From NCBI RefSeq assembly GCF_038900055.1, contig NZ_JBBMQM010000001.1, positions 2,914,001 through 2,978,000 of the forward strand: a stretch of DNA of 64,000 nt. The letters are read 5' to 3'. The notes under the pieces are model-generated. The model ran no database searches. It had not been told where the DNA came from and worked only from the letters and a program-made list of their open reading frames with translations. The first letter of the stretch is position 1. Each line of letters starts with the position of its first letter. The stretch comes from Henriciella sp. AS95. GTDB lineage: Bacteria; Pseudomonadota; Alphaproteobacteria; Caulobacterales; Hyphomonadaceae. Positions 8,468 to 17,859 of this stretch are shown here, piece after piece. The position numbers were made by a program, and so were the translations under genes.

Positions 8468-10015
8468 ATGAGCAAGATTACTCGCAAGGACTTTCTGGGC
8501 CTTTCCTCCGCAATGGTTGTCTCTGCCGGCCTGAGCGCCTGCGTCGGCACGCAGGCGACGGCGTCCGCCTCGGCTCCGGCGACAGCGAAGGCTCCGCCGA
8601 ACAAAGGAAAGGTGCTCATCAAGAACGCCGATGTCCTGACAATGAACACCGCGCGCGATGAGCTGACAGGCACCGATGTCCTGGTTGAAAACGGCAAGAT
8701 CGTTTCAATCGGCAAAGGGCTTTCGGCACCGGATGCGGAAATCATCGATGCCAGCGGCATGATCCTGATGCCCGGCATGATCGATGGACACCGGCATGTC
8801 TGGGAGTGCATCGAAGCCGGACGGCTCGTGAAGTTCCATCCGGCGGAATACAGCACCTATCAGCAATGGAAGATGCGCACGATCGTCAGCATGAACGCCG
8901 ATGAGATGTACCTGTCGGGACTGGTCGGGGGGCTGTTGGCGATCGACTCTGGTGTGACCAGCATGCTCGACTACGCGCATGGCCAGATCAATCAGGAAAA
9001 CGCCATCGCGTCAGCCAAAGGCCTGCAGGACTCCGGAATAGCAGGCTGGTTCGGTTTCCAGCTGGGCGTTTCCTCTTCTTACAAGCCAGGCGACACTGTC
9101 GATCTGACACGCGCGCATTCAGAGCGTATTGCGAGAACGACTGAAACTCACTGGGCCACGGCGGACGCGCTCAAGCGTGATGTGTTCAACGATCCAGATG
9201 CACTGCTTCAGATGGGCTTGTGCCCAGCCTCCGGCATGGGTGACGAGCTCAGCCTGATCAAGGACGAGTGGACTCGTGCGCGCAGCTACGACCTAGGCAT
9301 CCTGGGCGCACATATCCACAAGCCGGAAACGCCCTTCCCTCCTGGTCATATGGGTCATCGGGGCTCCGGTATGCTCGACCTTGCCGACGCCGGCATGCTC
9401 GGCCCGGACTACCACATTTCCCATGCCAACCGCCTGACCGAGGATGAGTTCAGAGTGCTGCGTGAATCGGGCGGCATGGTGTGCGCCACGGCCATGGGTG
9501 AATTCCCATACATGACGGCGGCCTATCGGGGGCCTTCCTGCCACGGGCGGGCACGCGCCGCTGGCGTCGCGACAGGCATCGGCATCGATGTGTCGCTGGC
9601 CCTGACGCACGACTATTTCGAACATGTGCGTGCCGGCTTCTGGAACCTCTACCTGTCACCCGAGGGCGTTGCCTTGGCGAACGACTACAAGGCGCATGAC
9701 GCGCTCGATTTCGCGACCAATTTGGGGGCCAAGGCCGTCCGGCTTGAGAACGTTGCGGGCAGCATCGAAACAGGCAAACGCGCCGATCTCGTCCTGCTCA
9801 AGACGGACCGGCCAGGCTTTGGGCGTCTCGGCACACTGGCAGACCGCGTCGTGACCTTCGCCGCACGCGAAGACATCGACAGCGTATGGATTGCAGGCCA
9901 GGCGCGAAAGCGCGGCGGTGAAATGGTCGACGTTGATCTCAAGGACCTGATGCAAAAAGTCTATGCGGCGCAGGACCGGTACGGTCCGCTCGCTGAGAGC
10001 ATCACCTTCGTCTAA
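8468..10015 (+). CDS. Secreted lipoprotein amidohydrolase (metal-dependent hydrolase family)
   Basis: ATG 8468 (515 residues) follows an AAAGGA site; the longer in-frame start at 8414 would run through the terminator. The N terminus SKITRKDFLGLSSAMVVSAGLSAC has a hydrophobic core and a lipobox (LSAC, Cys25), so the mature protein should be a lipid-anchored periplasmic or outer-membrane enzyme. The amidohydrolase fold is shown by VLIKNADVLTMN (about 49-60), the metal-binding DGHRHVW (His108, His110), SHANRL and the late GIDVSLALTHDYFEHVR, GSIETGKRADLVLLKTDR block. Family members (cytosine deaminase/TRZ-ATZ type) hydrolyse C-N bonds of heterocycles, amides or imino groups; the substrate here is unknown. 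It is a paralogue of the next gene. Lipid anchoring is unusual, as most relatives are cytoplasmic. Confidence 0.9.
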   Translation: MSKITRKDFLGLSSAMVVSAGLSACVGTQATASASAPATAKAPPNKGKVLIKNADVLTMNTARDELTGTDVLVENGKIVSIGKGLSAPDAEIIDASGMILMPGMIDGHRHVWECIEAGRLVKFHPAEYSTYQQWKMRTIVSMNADEMYLSGLVGGLLAIDSGVTSMLDYAHGQINQENAIASAKGLQDSGIAGWFGFQLGVSSSYKPGDTVDLTRAHSERIARTTETHWATADALKRDVFNDPDALLQMGLCPASGMGDELSLIKDEWTRARSYDLGILGAHIHKPETPFPPGHMGHRGSGMLDLADAGMLGPDYHISHANRLTEDEFRVLRESGGMVCATAMGEFPYMTAAYRGPSCHGRARAAGVATGIGIDVSLALTHDYFEHVRAGFWNLYLSPEGVALANDYKAHDALDFATNLGAKAVRLENVAGSIETGKRADLVLLKTDRPGFGRLGTLADRVVTFAAREDIDSVWIAGQARKRGGEMVDVDLKDLMQKVYAAQDRYGPLAESITFV

Positions 10016-10101
10016 GCCCTTGTTCCTTTCGGCCCGATGCTGAACCCCCTGCAGCAGACGGCCGGGAGGAACGCCTTTTCTATCTGTTCGCGAGCCTGAA
10101 T

Positions 10102-11580
10102 ATGAGCCTCACACGCCAGCAATTCCTGCGTTTATCCGCCTCGCTCCCGGTCGCCGCGGCGGCTGCCGGGTGCGCCACATCGCGAACGCCGTCGGCGTCG
10201 CGCATCCTGATTCAGAACGCTGACGTGCTCAGCATGACCGCGCCGGAAGACGAGTTCATCAAGACCGATGTCCTGATCGAGAATGGCCGTATCGCCTCGA
10301 TCGGAAAGGGGCTGTCCGCGTCAGGAGCGCAGACGATCAATGGGTCCGGGATGATCCTGATGCCGGGCATGGTCGATGGCCACCGGCATGTCTGGCAGAC
10401 CCTGCTGAACGGTCTTCTGCCCAAGATGTCGCAGAAATATGCCGAATATGATCGCCGCGTGAACATGGTCTACGCGCTCGCCTATGAGCCTGAAGACATG
10501 TTGGTCGCCCAGCAGCTTGGTGGGATGACATGTATTGATTCAGGCGTCACCTCGGTGGTTGACCAGATGCATGCTGCCAATGGCGACGCGATGGAGCAGG
10601 CGGCCGCGCGCGGACTGGTCGAGTCAGGTGTCGCCGGCGTCTTCTGCTACCAGATGCGCAACGGGCCCTATTACACGGTCGGCGATACCTATACGCGCGA
10701 ACAGGCGCTCGCAGACCGCAACCAGCCACCCGATGAGCGCCACTGGGCCAATGCGGAACGCATTCGCGACATGTATTTCAGCGGCAAGGACCGGCTCGTC
10801 CATTTCGGTATCGGGCTGACCGGTTCTGTCGGGTCACAGACCGTCGACCAGGCAGCTGAAGAATTCCGGCGGGCGCGCGCGCTTGAGGTTCGTATGCTGA
10901 CCCAGCACATGAACCAGCGCCCCGGCACAAAGCCGCCGATCCTTCGCGGTGTTGCTGACCTGCATGAGGCCGGCCTGCTTGGGCCTGATTATCTGATTTC
11001 GCACGGCGTCGACATGACAGACCAGGAGATGGGCTATCTCCGTGATGCCGGATCGGGGCTGTGCTCGACCGTGATGGGAGAGTTTCCGTATGAGAAGCCT
11101 TCTGTGCACGGACGGGCGATCGAAGTCGGGCTCGACGTCTCGATCGGTGTCGACGTGTCCATCGCTCTGACGCACGACTATTTCGAACATGTTCGAGCTG
11201 CCTATTGGAACCTGTTCCGGACCGAACGCGGTGCGGCGCTGTCCAAGACGATTGAGCCCTTCGATGTCCTCGATATCGCGACCCGGATGGGCGCACGGGC
11301 CATCGGCTTCGAAGATGAGATCGGAACGATCGAGGTGGGCAAAAGGGCCGATCTGGTGCTTTTGCGCACGGACAGGATCGGGTTTAGCAGGCTTGGCTCG
11401 CTTGCCGAGCGTATCGTGACGAGCGCGAACCAGTCGGATGTGGACACCGTCCTTGTTAATGGGGCTGTCAAAAAGCGGAACGGACGAATTCTTGGCCTCG
11501 ACAAGGCGTCTCTGGAAGCCGACGCCTCACAATCCCGCCGAAATGTCATCCGCCGCGCGGCCGAGATAAACCTTCTATAG
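10102..11580 (+). CDS. Second secreted lipoprotein amidohydrolase, paralogue of 8468-10015
   Basis: The 492-residue protein starts at ATG 10102 with LTRQQFLRLSASLPVAAAAAGC, a signal sequence ending in a lipobox (AAGC, Cys24). It has the same architecture as its neighbour: ILIQNADVLSMT, metal site DGHRHVW (His94, His96), CIDSGVTSVVDQMHA, and a near-identical late block (ALTHDYFEHVRA, GTIEVGKRADLVLLRTDR). The sequences differ enough in the middle to suggest an old duplication and a different or overlapping substrate. An 86-base gap with no terminator I can see links it to the first gene, so they may be one transcript. Both probably act in the periplasm on a nitrogen-containing compound brought in by the STN receptor upstream; that link is inference from order. 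Confidence 0.88.
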   Translation: MSLTRQQFLRLSASLPVAAAAAGCATSRTPSASRILIQNADVLSMTAPEDEFIKTDVLIENGRIASIGKGLSASGAQTINGSGMILMPGMVDGHRHVWQTLLNGLLPKMSQKYAEYDRRVNMVYALAYEPEDMLVAQQLGGMTCIDSGVTSVVDQMHAANGDAMEQAAARGLVESGVAGVFCYQMRNGPYYTVGDTYTREQALADRNQPPDERHWANAERIRDMYFSGKDRLVHFGIGLTGSVGSQTVDQAAEEFRRARALEVRMLTQHMNQRPGTKPPILRGVADLHEAGLLGPDYLISHGVDMTDQEMGYLRDAGSGLCSTVMGEFPYEKPSVHGRAIEVGLDVSIGVDVSIALTHDYFEHVRAAYWNLFRTERGAALSKTIEPFDVLDIATRMGARAIGFEDEIGTIEVGKRADLVLLRTDRIGFSRLGSLAERIVTSANQSDVDTVLVNGAVKKRNGRILGLDKASLEADASQSRRNVIRRAAEINLL

Positions 11581-11820
11581 GCGACGCCCAAAGCGCACGG
11601 GCGTGCAGGCGCCGGCTCGCAGGATTTTGCGCCCCAGGAAGTTCCTTGAGCGCATCCTCGATGATGCGGAAGAGTTTGATCCCCTTCTCGACATAACTCA
11701 TTCGCCGTGGACAGAGCCGACCGAAGGTCTGCAATGGGAGCGCACACGGTTCAGCGCCGATGGTTGCGATCCCTGCTTGCGGCGCGTCGGGTACGCGTAC
11801 CCCATCCAAACAAGCGGTCG

Positions 11821-11865
11821 GCTCGATGACAGTGCCGGCGGAATTTACCGGCAGTGTCAACGAGC
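11821..11865 (-). other. Long hairpin just downstream of the autotransporter gene
   Basis: Arms 11821-11838 and 11848-11865 are complementary over 18 positions with two mismatches, around a 9-base loop. On the minus strand the hairpin starts about 20 bases after the autotransporter stop. No T-run follows, so it is not a classical intrinsic terminator; it may protect the mRNA 3' end or aid termination. The rest of the 305-base gap 11581-11885 holds nothing I can support as a gene. Confidence 0.55.
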
Positions 11866-11885
11866 CTTCCAGCCTGGTGTCACCG

Positions 11886-14800
11886 TCAGAACTTGCGGCC
11901 GACGACAAGCGAACCGCTCAGGTTCGACACCGTCTCGCCCGCCAGGCCATCGACCTGCAGACCAACCGTCCAGTTATTGCCGAGTGCCATCGATCCGGTG
12001 ACACTTCCCAGAACACCGCCAGCGTCATTCTCTGGCGCACGGATGTTGAAGCGGCTATCGGGAGCCCCTGACAGGGCAAAGACGGTCGATGTGCTGTTCG
12101 ACGCGCTTTCCACATACTGGATCGAAAGATCGAGCAGATTGCCATCGGCTTGCCAGTTCGCGAAGAGGCCGCCGCCAAACGATGTCTGCTTGTCGGACGA
12201 TCCGCTTGAGACGAGGTTGAGGCTGTCAGCGCCGCGTTCGCGGAAGCCGCCAAGATCGGCATTGGTGTGGTAAGCCGATACCACCGGCCCGATCGCCAGA
12301 CCGTCACCGGCTGCGAAGCCGTATCGTGCTTCACCGGCAACGCTCTGGGTGTCGATGGTGGAGTCCGCGAATGCCCGGCGGCTGAAATTGCCAACGACGA
12401 TGCGGCGCGCAAAGTCGACATCGGTTTCTGACAGCGTCGCCGAAGCGGTCGCCGTGAGCCCGACGCCAGCCGTGCCAAACCGTCCATAGGCGGAGATGTA
12501 CCGGTCTTCATAGTCCGCATCACTGAGGCGCGGATCGAGCGTAACATCGCCCGAGCGGTATCCGACAGCGACACCCGCAACCCAGCGACCGTCTGCTGCG
12601 CCATAGTCAGCGCCGACATCAAAGCCGTAACTACCATGCTCTATCGCAGCGCCATTGCCGTCCGTGTCGATCGAGCCGTCAGACCCGGTCGCGGTCGCCC
12701 AGGCACCCCAGCCTGGCGCGAATTTGCGGTGGCTACGGGCCAGCGACTGACGCGAAAGGACCGCCCCGTTTGCACCGGCCTGGGCGAGCATCGCGGCATA
12801 CACCTCACCCGATGACGTATCGAAAGCCGCCAGGGCCTGCCCGGGATTGGTGAAAATGAGCTGGTCGATGACAGCCGCCAGATCACCCGTCGCACTATTC
12901 TCGATGGCATCAAAGGTGGAGGCGACCGCCAACTGGTTTGGTGTCACCGCTGCGGTTGCGAAGTCTGGTGCGAAAAAGCTCCGCTCAGCGATCAACATGA
13001 CGTCGTCAGCATTGTGCTGCAGGCTGAGCATCAGGAAGGGCAGATTGCTGTCGAGATCAGCAAATGTGCCGGTCACACCGTCCGTCGCAGAGAGGATCTG
13101 ATACTCAGCGTAGGAACTGAAGCCGGTGCGCGGTGTCAGCGACGATACAGTGACTGTACCGCCATTGAGCGTTGCCGTGCCGTCAATCGCAAGCCGGTCC
13201 GACGCCCCCATCCCGGCCAGGGCGTCGTCATCTGCGCTTCCGTCGATATCGACCAGGAAGCGGGAGCCTGACCCGAAAACAACATCGCCTTCAACAGAGG
13301 TGACTTGCACAGGGCCACCCTGGCCAGGCGAAACGTCGCCGTTGATCGTCAGGACATTGCCTGCGCCGAGCAGGACCTGGTCGCGCGTATTGAACACGCC
13401 GCCGGCCTCTACGGTCAGCGAATTTGCGCCGCCGCCCAAATCGACATTGCCAGTGAACGTACCGGAGCCAGTGATCGTGCTGTCCTGGTCACCGAGCTGA
13501 ATGTCGCCGGTAATGGTGCCGTCATTGGTCAGCGTCTCGATGCCGCCAGCCCCTTGCGACAGGATGGCAAAGCGGTCACCTGTCAGCGAGCCGGTGTCGG
13601 TGATGGTGAGCGAGTTGATCAGGCTGTCCGTGACGAGACCATCGCTGCCTGTGCCGGTGGCGGAAACATCCTCGGAGATTTCCAGCGTGGCGAGGCGCGA
13701 GAAGCCGCCGCCATCGCGGACCGCCTCAGCATCAGGGCTGCCCCAGCCGGACCCGATGCGAATGGCGTCGGCATTCTCGCCGCTTGTGGCTATCGTGCCG
13801 AAGGACAGGGCGAGGGAGGTGAAAGTGGTCTCGTTGGCACCGACTTCCGGAATGGACCCGACAACGAACCCGTCGGAGCCGTCACCCGTCGTGGTCACAT
13901 CGACATCGGTCGATGCGAGCGCGATCGAAGAACCGGACAGTGTTCCGCCAAGGCCGAAAATCTCTGCCCCGTTGGCGTTATTGCCTGACGTGGAGATCGC
14001 ACTGTTCTGCAGCAGCATGGCCCAGTCGGAATCGATCATATTGCCGTTGAGCGCTGCCGACAGGCCCTGCACCTGCAAGCCGAGGGCATTGTCGCCCGCG
14101 GTCGTGATGTCAAGATTGTCGAAGGTCATTGTGCTCGAACTGTCCACCATGGCGAGATCGGCGCTGGTGCCGAGGACGATCCCGCTGGCCCGAGCGCCTG
14201 TCGTCGAGACGGTAATATTGTCCATCACGGAGACGGAGATGCTGTTATCGCTTGCGATGAACTGGTCGATCACGAGCCCGCGGGAATCGTCGCCCTCGGT
14301 GGTCAGAACGGCATCGCCTACAATTGAATTGAAGGCCGAACCGTCAAAGCTGCCGCCGCCGATAAAAATGGCGTCGGACGCGCTGCCTTGCGTGGAAAAG
14401 TCTAACTCCACAAGCTGGATGGTATAGGCGGAACCGTTGTCGACAGTGCCGTCCAGGGAGAGCGCCCCCGAATTCGCCGCCCCCGTCGTTTCGATAGTCG
14501 TATCCGTGATCGTAACGGAAACGGCGCTGGAATCGCCGAAGACAGCATGGTCGACACCACGTGCATCGCTGCCAGCGGTCGAGATCGTAACGTTGTTGAG
14601 CGTTGTCGTCGTATTGGATGCGTTGCCATTCGCACCGACCAGAAGGGCCGTGGCCCCGTCGCCTTCGGTCGTAAAGTCGCTGTCAGCGACGAAGGGCGTC
14701 CGGCTGGACGCATCGCCGCCCTGCTCTGCAAAGACAAAGGCACGCGCATCATCGCCAGTGGTGGAAATGCTGCTGTCGATGATGATCGCATCCCCGATCG

Positions 14801-17411
14801 AGCCGTCGGAGAGCTGAGGGATGTCGATGGCATCGCTGCCAGCGCCCGTCGTTGAGATCGTCGAGCCTTCGACCAGCAGCAGCACATCGCTGCCATCGCC
14901 AGCGCCGACATGGACAGCATCGCTGCCTGTGCCAGCGGTCGTGACCGTGCTGTCGGCCAGGACGAGGCTCGCAGAGCTGTTCGCACCGAGATCAAGATTG
15001 AAGGCCATCGACCCGTTACCGGACGTCGAGACCTCACTGTCATAGACTTGGCCGGTGAAGGTGGAGCTGCGTGTTGCCGTGGTATCGAATTGCACCGCAT
15101 GCGAACCCGCCCCGGTCGTGGAGATGGTCGAGGGCGCGGCGTCATCGCGGGAATAGACTTCGAAGTTGGCAACGCTGTCGCCGCCGCCAGAGTCCAGTTG
15201 GAAAGCCGTGGAATTGTCGCCGGTCGTGCTGGCGTCAATGTCTGTGAGCACCGCGCCCGCAGCGCTATTGCCGCCGCCGAGCACCTGGAAGAGCGGGGAG
15301 TTATCACCCGTACTCGACAGCGCGAGACGGTCGCTTGTCTGCAGAGACAGAGCGCCCTGCGCCGAGATGACAGGCGCATTGTCGCCGGTTGTTGCGATGA
15401 CCGCACCGGGGTCCGCGGCGCCGACACGCAGCGCGCCTTCGCTGAGAATGGCGCCGGCCCCGCCGTCGGAGCGCACGGTGCCATTCACGACGACACTTTC
15501 ATTCACGAATGCACCAGCGGGTGCAGGTGGCTCAGTCACCGCGACCACATTGGTGGCAGCGGTGGTGACGCCGCCGTCGCCGTCATCTGGCGCTTGTGAA
15601 GAAATGTATTGCGTGACCCTGTTCATGGCCCGGTCTGCAATCTGCGCCTTGTTGACCGTGACCTCCGTCGTCTGGTCGTCGATCAGGGTCTGCAGATAGG
15701 TGTTCGTTGTCCCTGCAATGCGAACGCCGACACTGCCGGCTCCGCTGGTGGTGACAGACCCCGAATCCGTGACCGTGACCTGCCAGTCATCCGAAGCGCT
15801 GGCATCGGCCACGATGCCGTCGCTGTTCGCACCGGTCGTCGTGATCGCACCGGAATTGGTGAGCGCAAGGCTGGCAAATTCCTCGGCGAGAATGCCCGTG
15901 CCATTCGTCATGCTGATTGCGCCCGTATTCTCCGCTTCAACTGAGTCTGCGACGACCCAGATGCCTGCGCCGGAGCCCATGGTGATGTCACCGGAGTTGA
16001 ACAGGTCGATCGTACTGTCGGCCTGCGCGCCGGCGGCATTCGGATCGGTGATTTCCAGGACGAGGCCGATGCCGTGGGAATTCTCGTCGGTCGTGTTCGC
16101 CATGGCGATGTCGCCAGAATTGGTCACATTCGCGAGCACCGTGTCATCCTCGGTCGCAGCAAGGCTGATACCGCGCCCGAGCGGTGTATCGAGGGTGATG
16201 TCGCCGGTATTGGAGACCAGCATGTCATAGACGCCATCGACCGGCGCATCGAAGGTGAAGATGCCAAGACCGCGCAGGGACGACCCCTCGCCGGAAATGT
16301 CGCCTTCATTGGTCAGACTCATCGAGGCCGTCTGCGCCCTGTTCAACAGCATGATCCCGGTCGATGAATCGCCGTTTGCCATGGTGATGTCGGCAGCATT
16401 GAGTGCCGTTGAATCGACGCTGGTTCCGGCCGTCTGCACCAGAATACCATAATTGACGCTACCATCGATTGCGAGCGTTCCCGATGCCTGGTTCTCGACA
16501 CTCAGCGTCGCCGTTTCCGTTGCGCTGTTATTCGAGGTGAAACCGACAATACCATGCGTCGCCTGACCGGTCGCACTGATCGCACCGGAATTGACGATGG
16601 TCGTGGCGTTTGCACCGCCGAGACTATTCGTGACGATGCCCCCCGCGACCCCGTTGAAATCCGTATCATTTGTGGTCGCAGAAGCCGTGATCGCGCCCGT
16701 ATTGGTAACCGAGATATCGCCCTCGCCACTTTCTTGCACCGCGAGGATGCCGGCGGTCACATAATCGCGTTCACCGACACCGCCGGATGTTGCCGTCAGG
16801 GTGCCGCTATTGTCGACGGTGATCGAGCCGGTCGAATTGCGTTGACGGGCCTGGATGGCAATCGCGGACGGAAAGCTGGTGGAGGCCTCAACGTCGCCGC
16901 GATTGGTAATGGAAAGATTGCCGTCGCCATTCAGCGTAATCGTGTCGATGCCCAGCGCAAAAGAGCCATTGCCATTTGCCGTGATGTCCGCACCGGTGTC
17001 GACGGCAAGATCAGCGCCCTGGTCGATAATGGCGATAAGGCCTTGGGCGACGCCGTTAATGTTCGGGTCGTCATAGACATTGACCACGACGTCATCGGAA
17101 ATGTTGATTGTGGTGTCAGTGTTTCGCACCACGCCAATGCCGAAATAGCCGGGCGGGGCGATGGGGGTCGTCGGATTCGTGATCGTGAGCGTGTCATAAG
17201 CCGGGTCGGACGGCGATGTCGTCACGCCATCTTCAAGATCACCCTCGCAAACTGCCTCTCCATTGGTGATAGGACAGTTCGCGGTCGTGCCCGGCACCGA
17301 TTGCTGGGCGGTCGCTTCAGGCGCGACCGAAGCCAGGACGACACACATGGTCGTCATGGCAGCACATTGCATAAGGTTCGACTTCAAACGGTTATTTTCG
17401 ACAGTGCTCAC
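11886..17411 (-). CDS. Giant autotransporter with repetitive beta-helix passenger
   Basis: This 1841-residue protein starts at GTG 17411 (a GGGGG stretch lies upstream; internal ATGs a few codons later are alternatives). It carries a signal peptide (NLMQCAAMTTMCVVLASVAPEATA). The passenger (about 40-1500) is rich in Gly, Ser, Thr, Asn and Asp with few charged or aromatic residues. It first has TNxGxIxxxx rungs (for example VTNTGAITASATTND), then a block of STTGxxSxA repeats, and an autochaperone-like end (GSGTFTGNVDLGGGANSLTV, GDVVFGSGSRFLVDIDG). A C-terminal autotransporter beta-domain of roughly 280 residues (from about KFAPGWGAWATATGSDGS) ends SLVVGRKF with terminal Phe. The passenger would be exported through its own barrel and displayed or shed. 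No protease or lipase motif is visible, so adhesion or biofilm formation is the likeliest role. Confidence 0.93.
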   Translation of the reverse strand: MSTVENNRLKSNLMQCAAMTTMCVVLASVAPEATAQQSVPGTTANCPITNGEAVCEGDLEDGVTTSPSDPAYDTLTITNPTTPIAPPGYFGIGVVRNTDTTINISDDVVVNVYDDPNINGVAQGLIAIIDQGADLAVDTGADITANGNGSFALGIDTITLNGDGNLSITNRGDVEASTSFPSAIAIQARQRNSTGSITVDNSGTLTATSGGVGERDYVTAGILAVQESGEGDISVTNTGAITASATTNDTDFNGVAGGIVTNSLGGANATTIVNSGAISATGQATHGIVGFTSNNSATETATLSVENQASGTLAIDGSVNYGILVQTAGTSVDSTALNAADITMANGDSSTGIMLLNRAQTASMSLTNEGDISGEGSSLRGLGIFTFDAPVDGVYDMLVSNTGDITLDTPLGRGISLAATEDDTVLANVTNSGDIAMANTTDENSHGIGLVLEITDPNAAGAQADSTIDLFNSGDITMGSGAGIWVVADSVEAENTGAISMTNGTGILAEEFASLALTNSGAITTTGANSDGIVADASASDDWQVTVTDSGSVTTSGAGSVGVRIAGTTNTYLQTLIDDQTTEVTVNKAQIADRAMNRVTQYISSQAPDDGDGGVTTAATNVVAVTEPPAPAGAFVNESVVVNGTVRSDGGAGAILSEGALRVGAADPGAVIATTGDNAPVISAQGALSLQTSDRLALSSTGDNSPLFQVLGGGNSAAGAVLTDIDASTTGDNSTAFQLDSGGGDSVANFEVYSRDDAAPSTISTTGAGSHAVQFDTTATRSSTFTGQVYDSEVSTSGNGSMAFNLDLGANSSASLVLADSTVTTAGTGSDAVHVGAGDGSDVLLLVEGSTISTTGAGSDAIDIPQLSDGSIGDAIIIDSSISTTGDDARAFVFAEQGGDASSRTPFVADSDFTTEGDGATALLVGANGNASNTTTTLNNVTISTAGSDARGVDHAVFGDSSAVSVTITDTTIETTGAANSGALSLDGTVDNGSAYTIQLVELDFSTQGSASDAIFIGGGSFDGSAFNSIVGDAVLTTEGDDSRGLVIDQFIASDNSISVSVMDNITVSTTGARASGIVLGTSADLAMVDSSSTMTFDNLDITTAGDNALGLQVQGLSAALNGNMIDSDWAMLLQNSAISTSGNNANGAEIFGLGGTLSGSSIALASTDVDVTTTGDGSDGFVVGSIPEVGANETTFTSLALSFGTIATSGENADAIRIGSGWGSPDAEAVRDGGGFSRLATLEISEDVSATGTGSDGLVTDSLINSLTITDTGSLTGDRFAILSQGAGGIETLTNDGTITGDIQLGDQDSTITGSGTFTGNVDLGGGANSLTVEAGGVFNTRDQVLLGAGNVLTINGDVSPGQGGPVQVTSVEGDVVFGSGSRFLVDIDGSADDDALAGMGASDRLAIDGTATLNGGTVTVSSLTPRTGFSSYAEYQILSATDGVTGTFADLDSNLPFLMLSLQHNADDVMLIAERSFFAPDFATAAVTPNQLAVASTFDAIENSATGDLAAVIDQLIFTNPGQALAAFDTSSGEVYAAMLAQAGANGAVLSRQSLARSHRKFAPGWGAWATATGSDGSIDTDGNGAAIEHGSYGFDVGADYGAADGRWVAGVAVGYRSGDVTLDPRLSDADYEDRYISAYGRFGTAGVGLTATASATLSETDVDFARRIVVGNFSRRAFADSTIDTQSVAGEARYGFAAGDGLAIGPVVSAYHTNADLGGFRERGADSLNLVSSGSSDKQTSFGGGLFANWQADGNLLDLSIQYVESASNSTSTVFALSGAPDSRFNIRAPENDAGGVLGSVTGSMALGNNWTVGLQVDGLAGETVSNLSGSLVVGRKF
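13745..15415 (-). repeat. STTGxxSxA repeat array within the autotransporter passenger
   Basis: About 14 degenerate copies of a unit with core (S/T)TTGxxSxA followed by a hydrophobic residue recur roughly every 35-45 residues, for example ISTTGAGSDAIDI, VTTAGTGSDAVHV, ISTTGDDARAFVF, VTTTGDGSDGFVV and IATSGENADAIRI. The spacing suits two or more turns of a right-handed beta-helix per repeat. The copies are diverged at DNA level, so this is an old array rather than a recent slippage product. Confidence 0.8.
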
Positions 17412-17598
17412 TATTCAGCCCCCAAAAAATGCGATGCCTCGGAATGAGGCCGCTCAAAGGCAAAGGCGCAGTTCTTCCGTCGACCGGTTCAGAACAATTT
17501 TAAATTTTTTGAAGATTGCGAATGGGAAGGATCACTTCACGGCATGATTTCCAAGCCGCTATTTCAAGACATTGCCCGAAATCATTGAGCTTGCAGTG

Positions 17599-17618
17599 AT
17601 GTTGTACGACAGGTTTCC
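17599..17618 (+). repeat. Left imperfect direct repeat flanking the low-GC patch
   Basis: ATGTTGTACGACAGGTTTCC here matches 18832-18854 apart from a three-base insertion (ATG) and one C/T change. The two copies lie in the same orientation about 1.2 kb apart and bracket the two small unknown genes. They could be scars of an insertion, or simply two copies of a dispersed sequence. Confidence 0.45.
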
Positions 17619-17732
17619 ACGATCATTGAGTGAATCTGACGGCCTTTTGCATCATCGCACCATGGGCAACGGCGCTGATTGCGCGCAAATGCTGGACAGC
17701 CTCTGGAACTGACGCCCTGAAGTGATACTTCA

Positions 17733-17760
17733 ATGTCCGCTATTGGCCATAAGCGGACAT
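17733..17760. repeat. Near-perfect 28-bp palindrome
   Basis: ATGTCCGCT (17733-17741) and AGCGGACAT (17752-17760) are perfect inverted arms around a 10-base centre that itself contains the palindrome TGGCCA. It sits in the 448-base gene-free stretch 17412-17859 upstream of the autotransporter. It has no T-run. It may be a dispersed palindromic element or a regulator site. Apart from this and the direct repeat, I see nothing else in that gap except AT-rich sequence near 17490-17520 that may hold the autotransporter promoter. Confidence 0.55.
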
Positions 17761-17859
17761 CAACTCAGTGTTTTAAGTTGGGAGGGTTGTCGGACGCTCA
17801 GTGACGTCCCTGGCGCCCTTATCTATTCAGCTAAGTTCTCGGCTTAATTCAGCATCTGA

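Noticed and set aside
11546-11908. 120-codon minus-strand frame covering the gap after the autotransporter
   Set aside because: It overlaps both flanking genes and the hairpin, has no ribosome site and no recognisable domain. A short stretch near its end looks protein-like, but not enough to call a gene or remnant.
13745-15415. Possible CRISPR-like periodicity in the autotransporter region
   Set aside because: The periodicity is at protein level, copies are diverged in DNA, and there are no regular spacers.
13501-15484. Long open frames of 300 or more codons on both strands inside the autotransporter (for example 13501-14427 plus, 14402-15484 minus)
   Set aside because: They are Pro/Ser/Arg-rich shadows of a repetitive GC-rich gene, have no ribosome sites or domains, and lie wholly within a convincing autotransporter.
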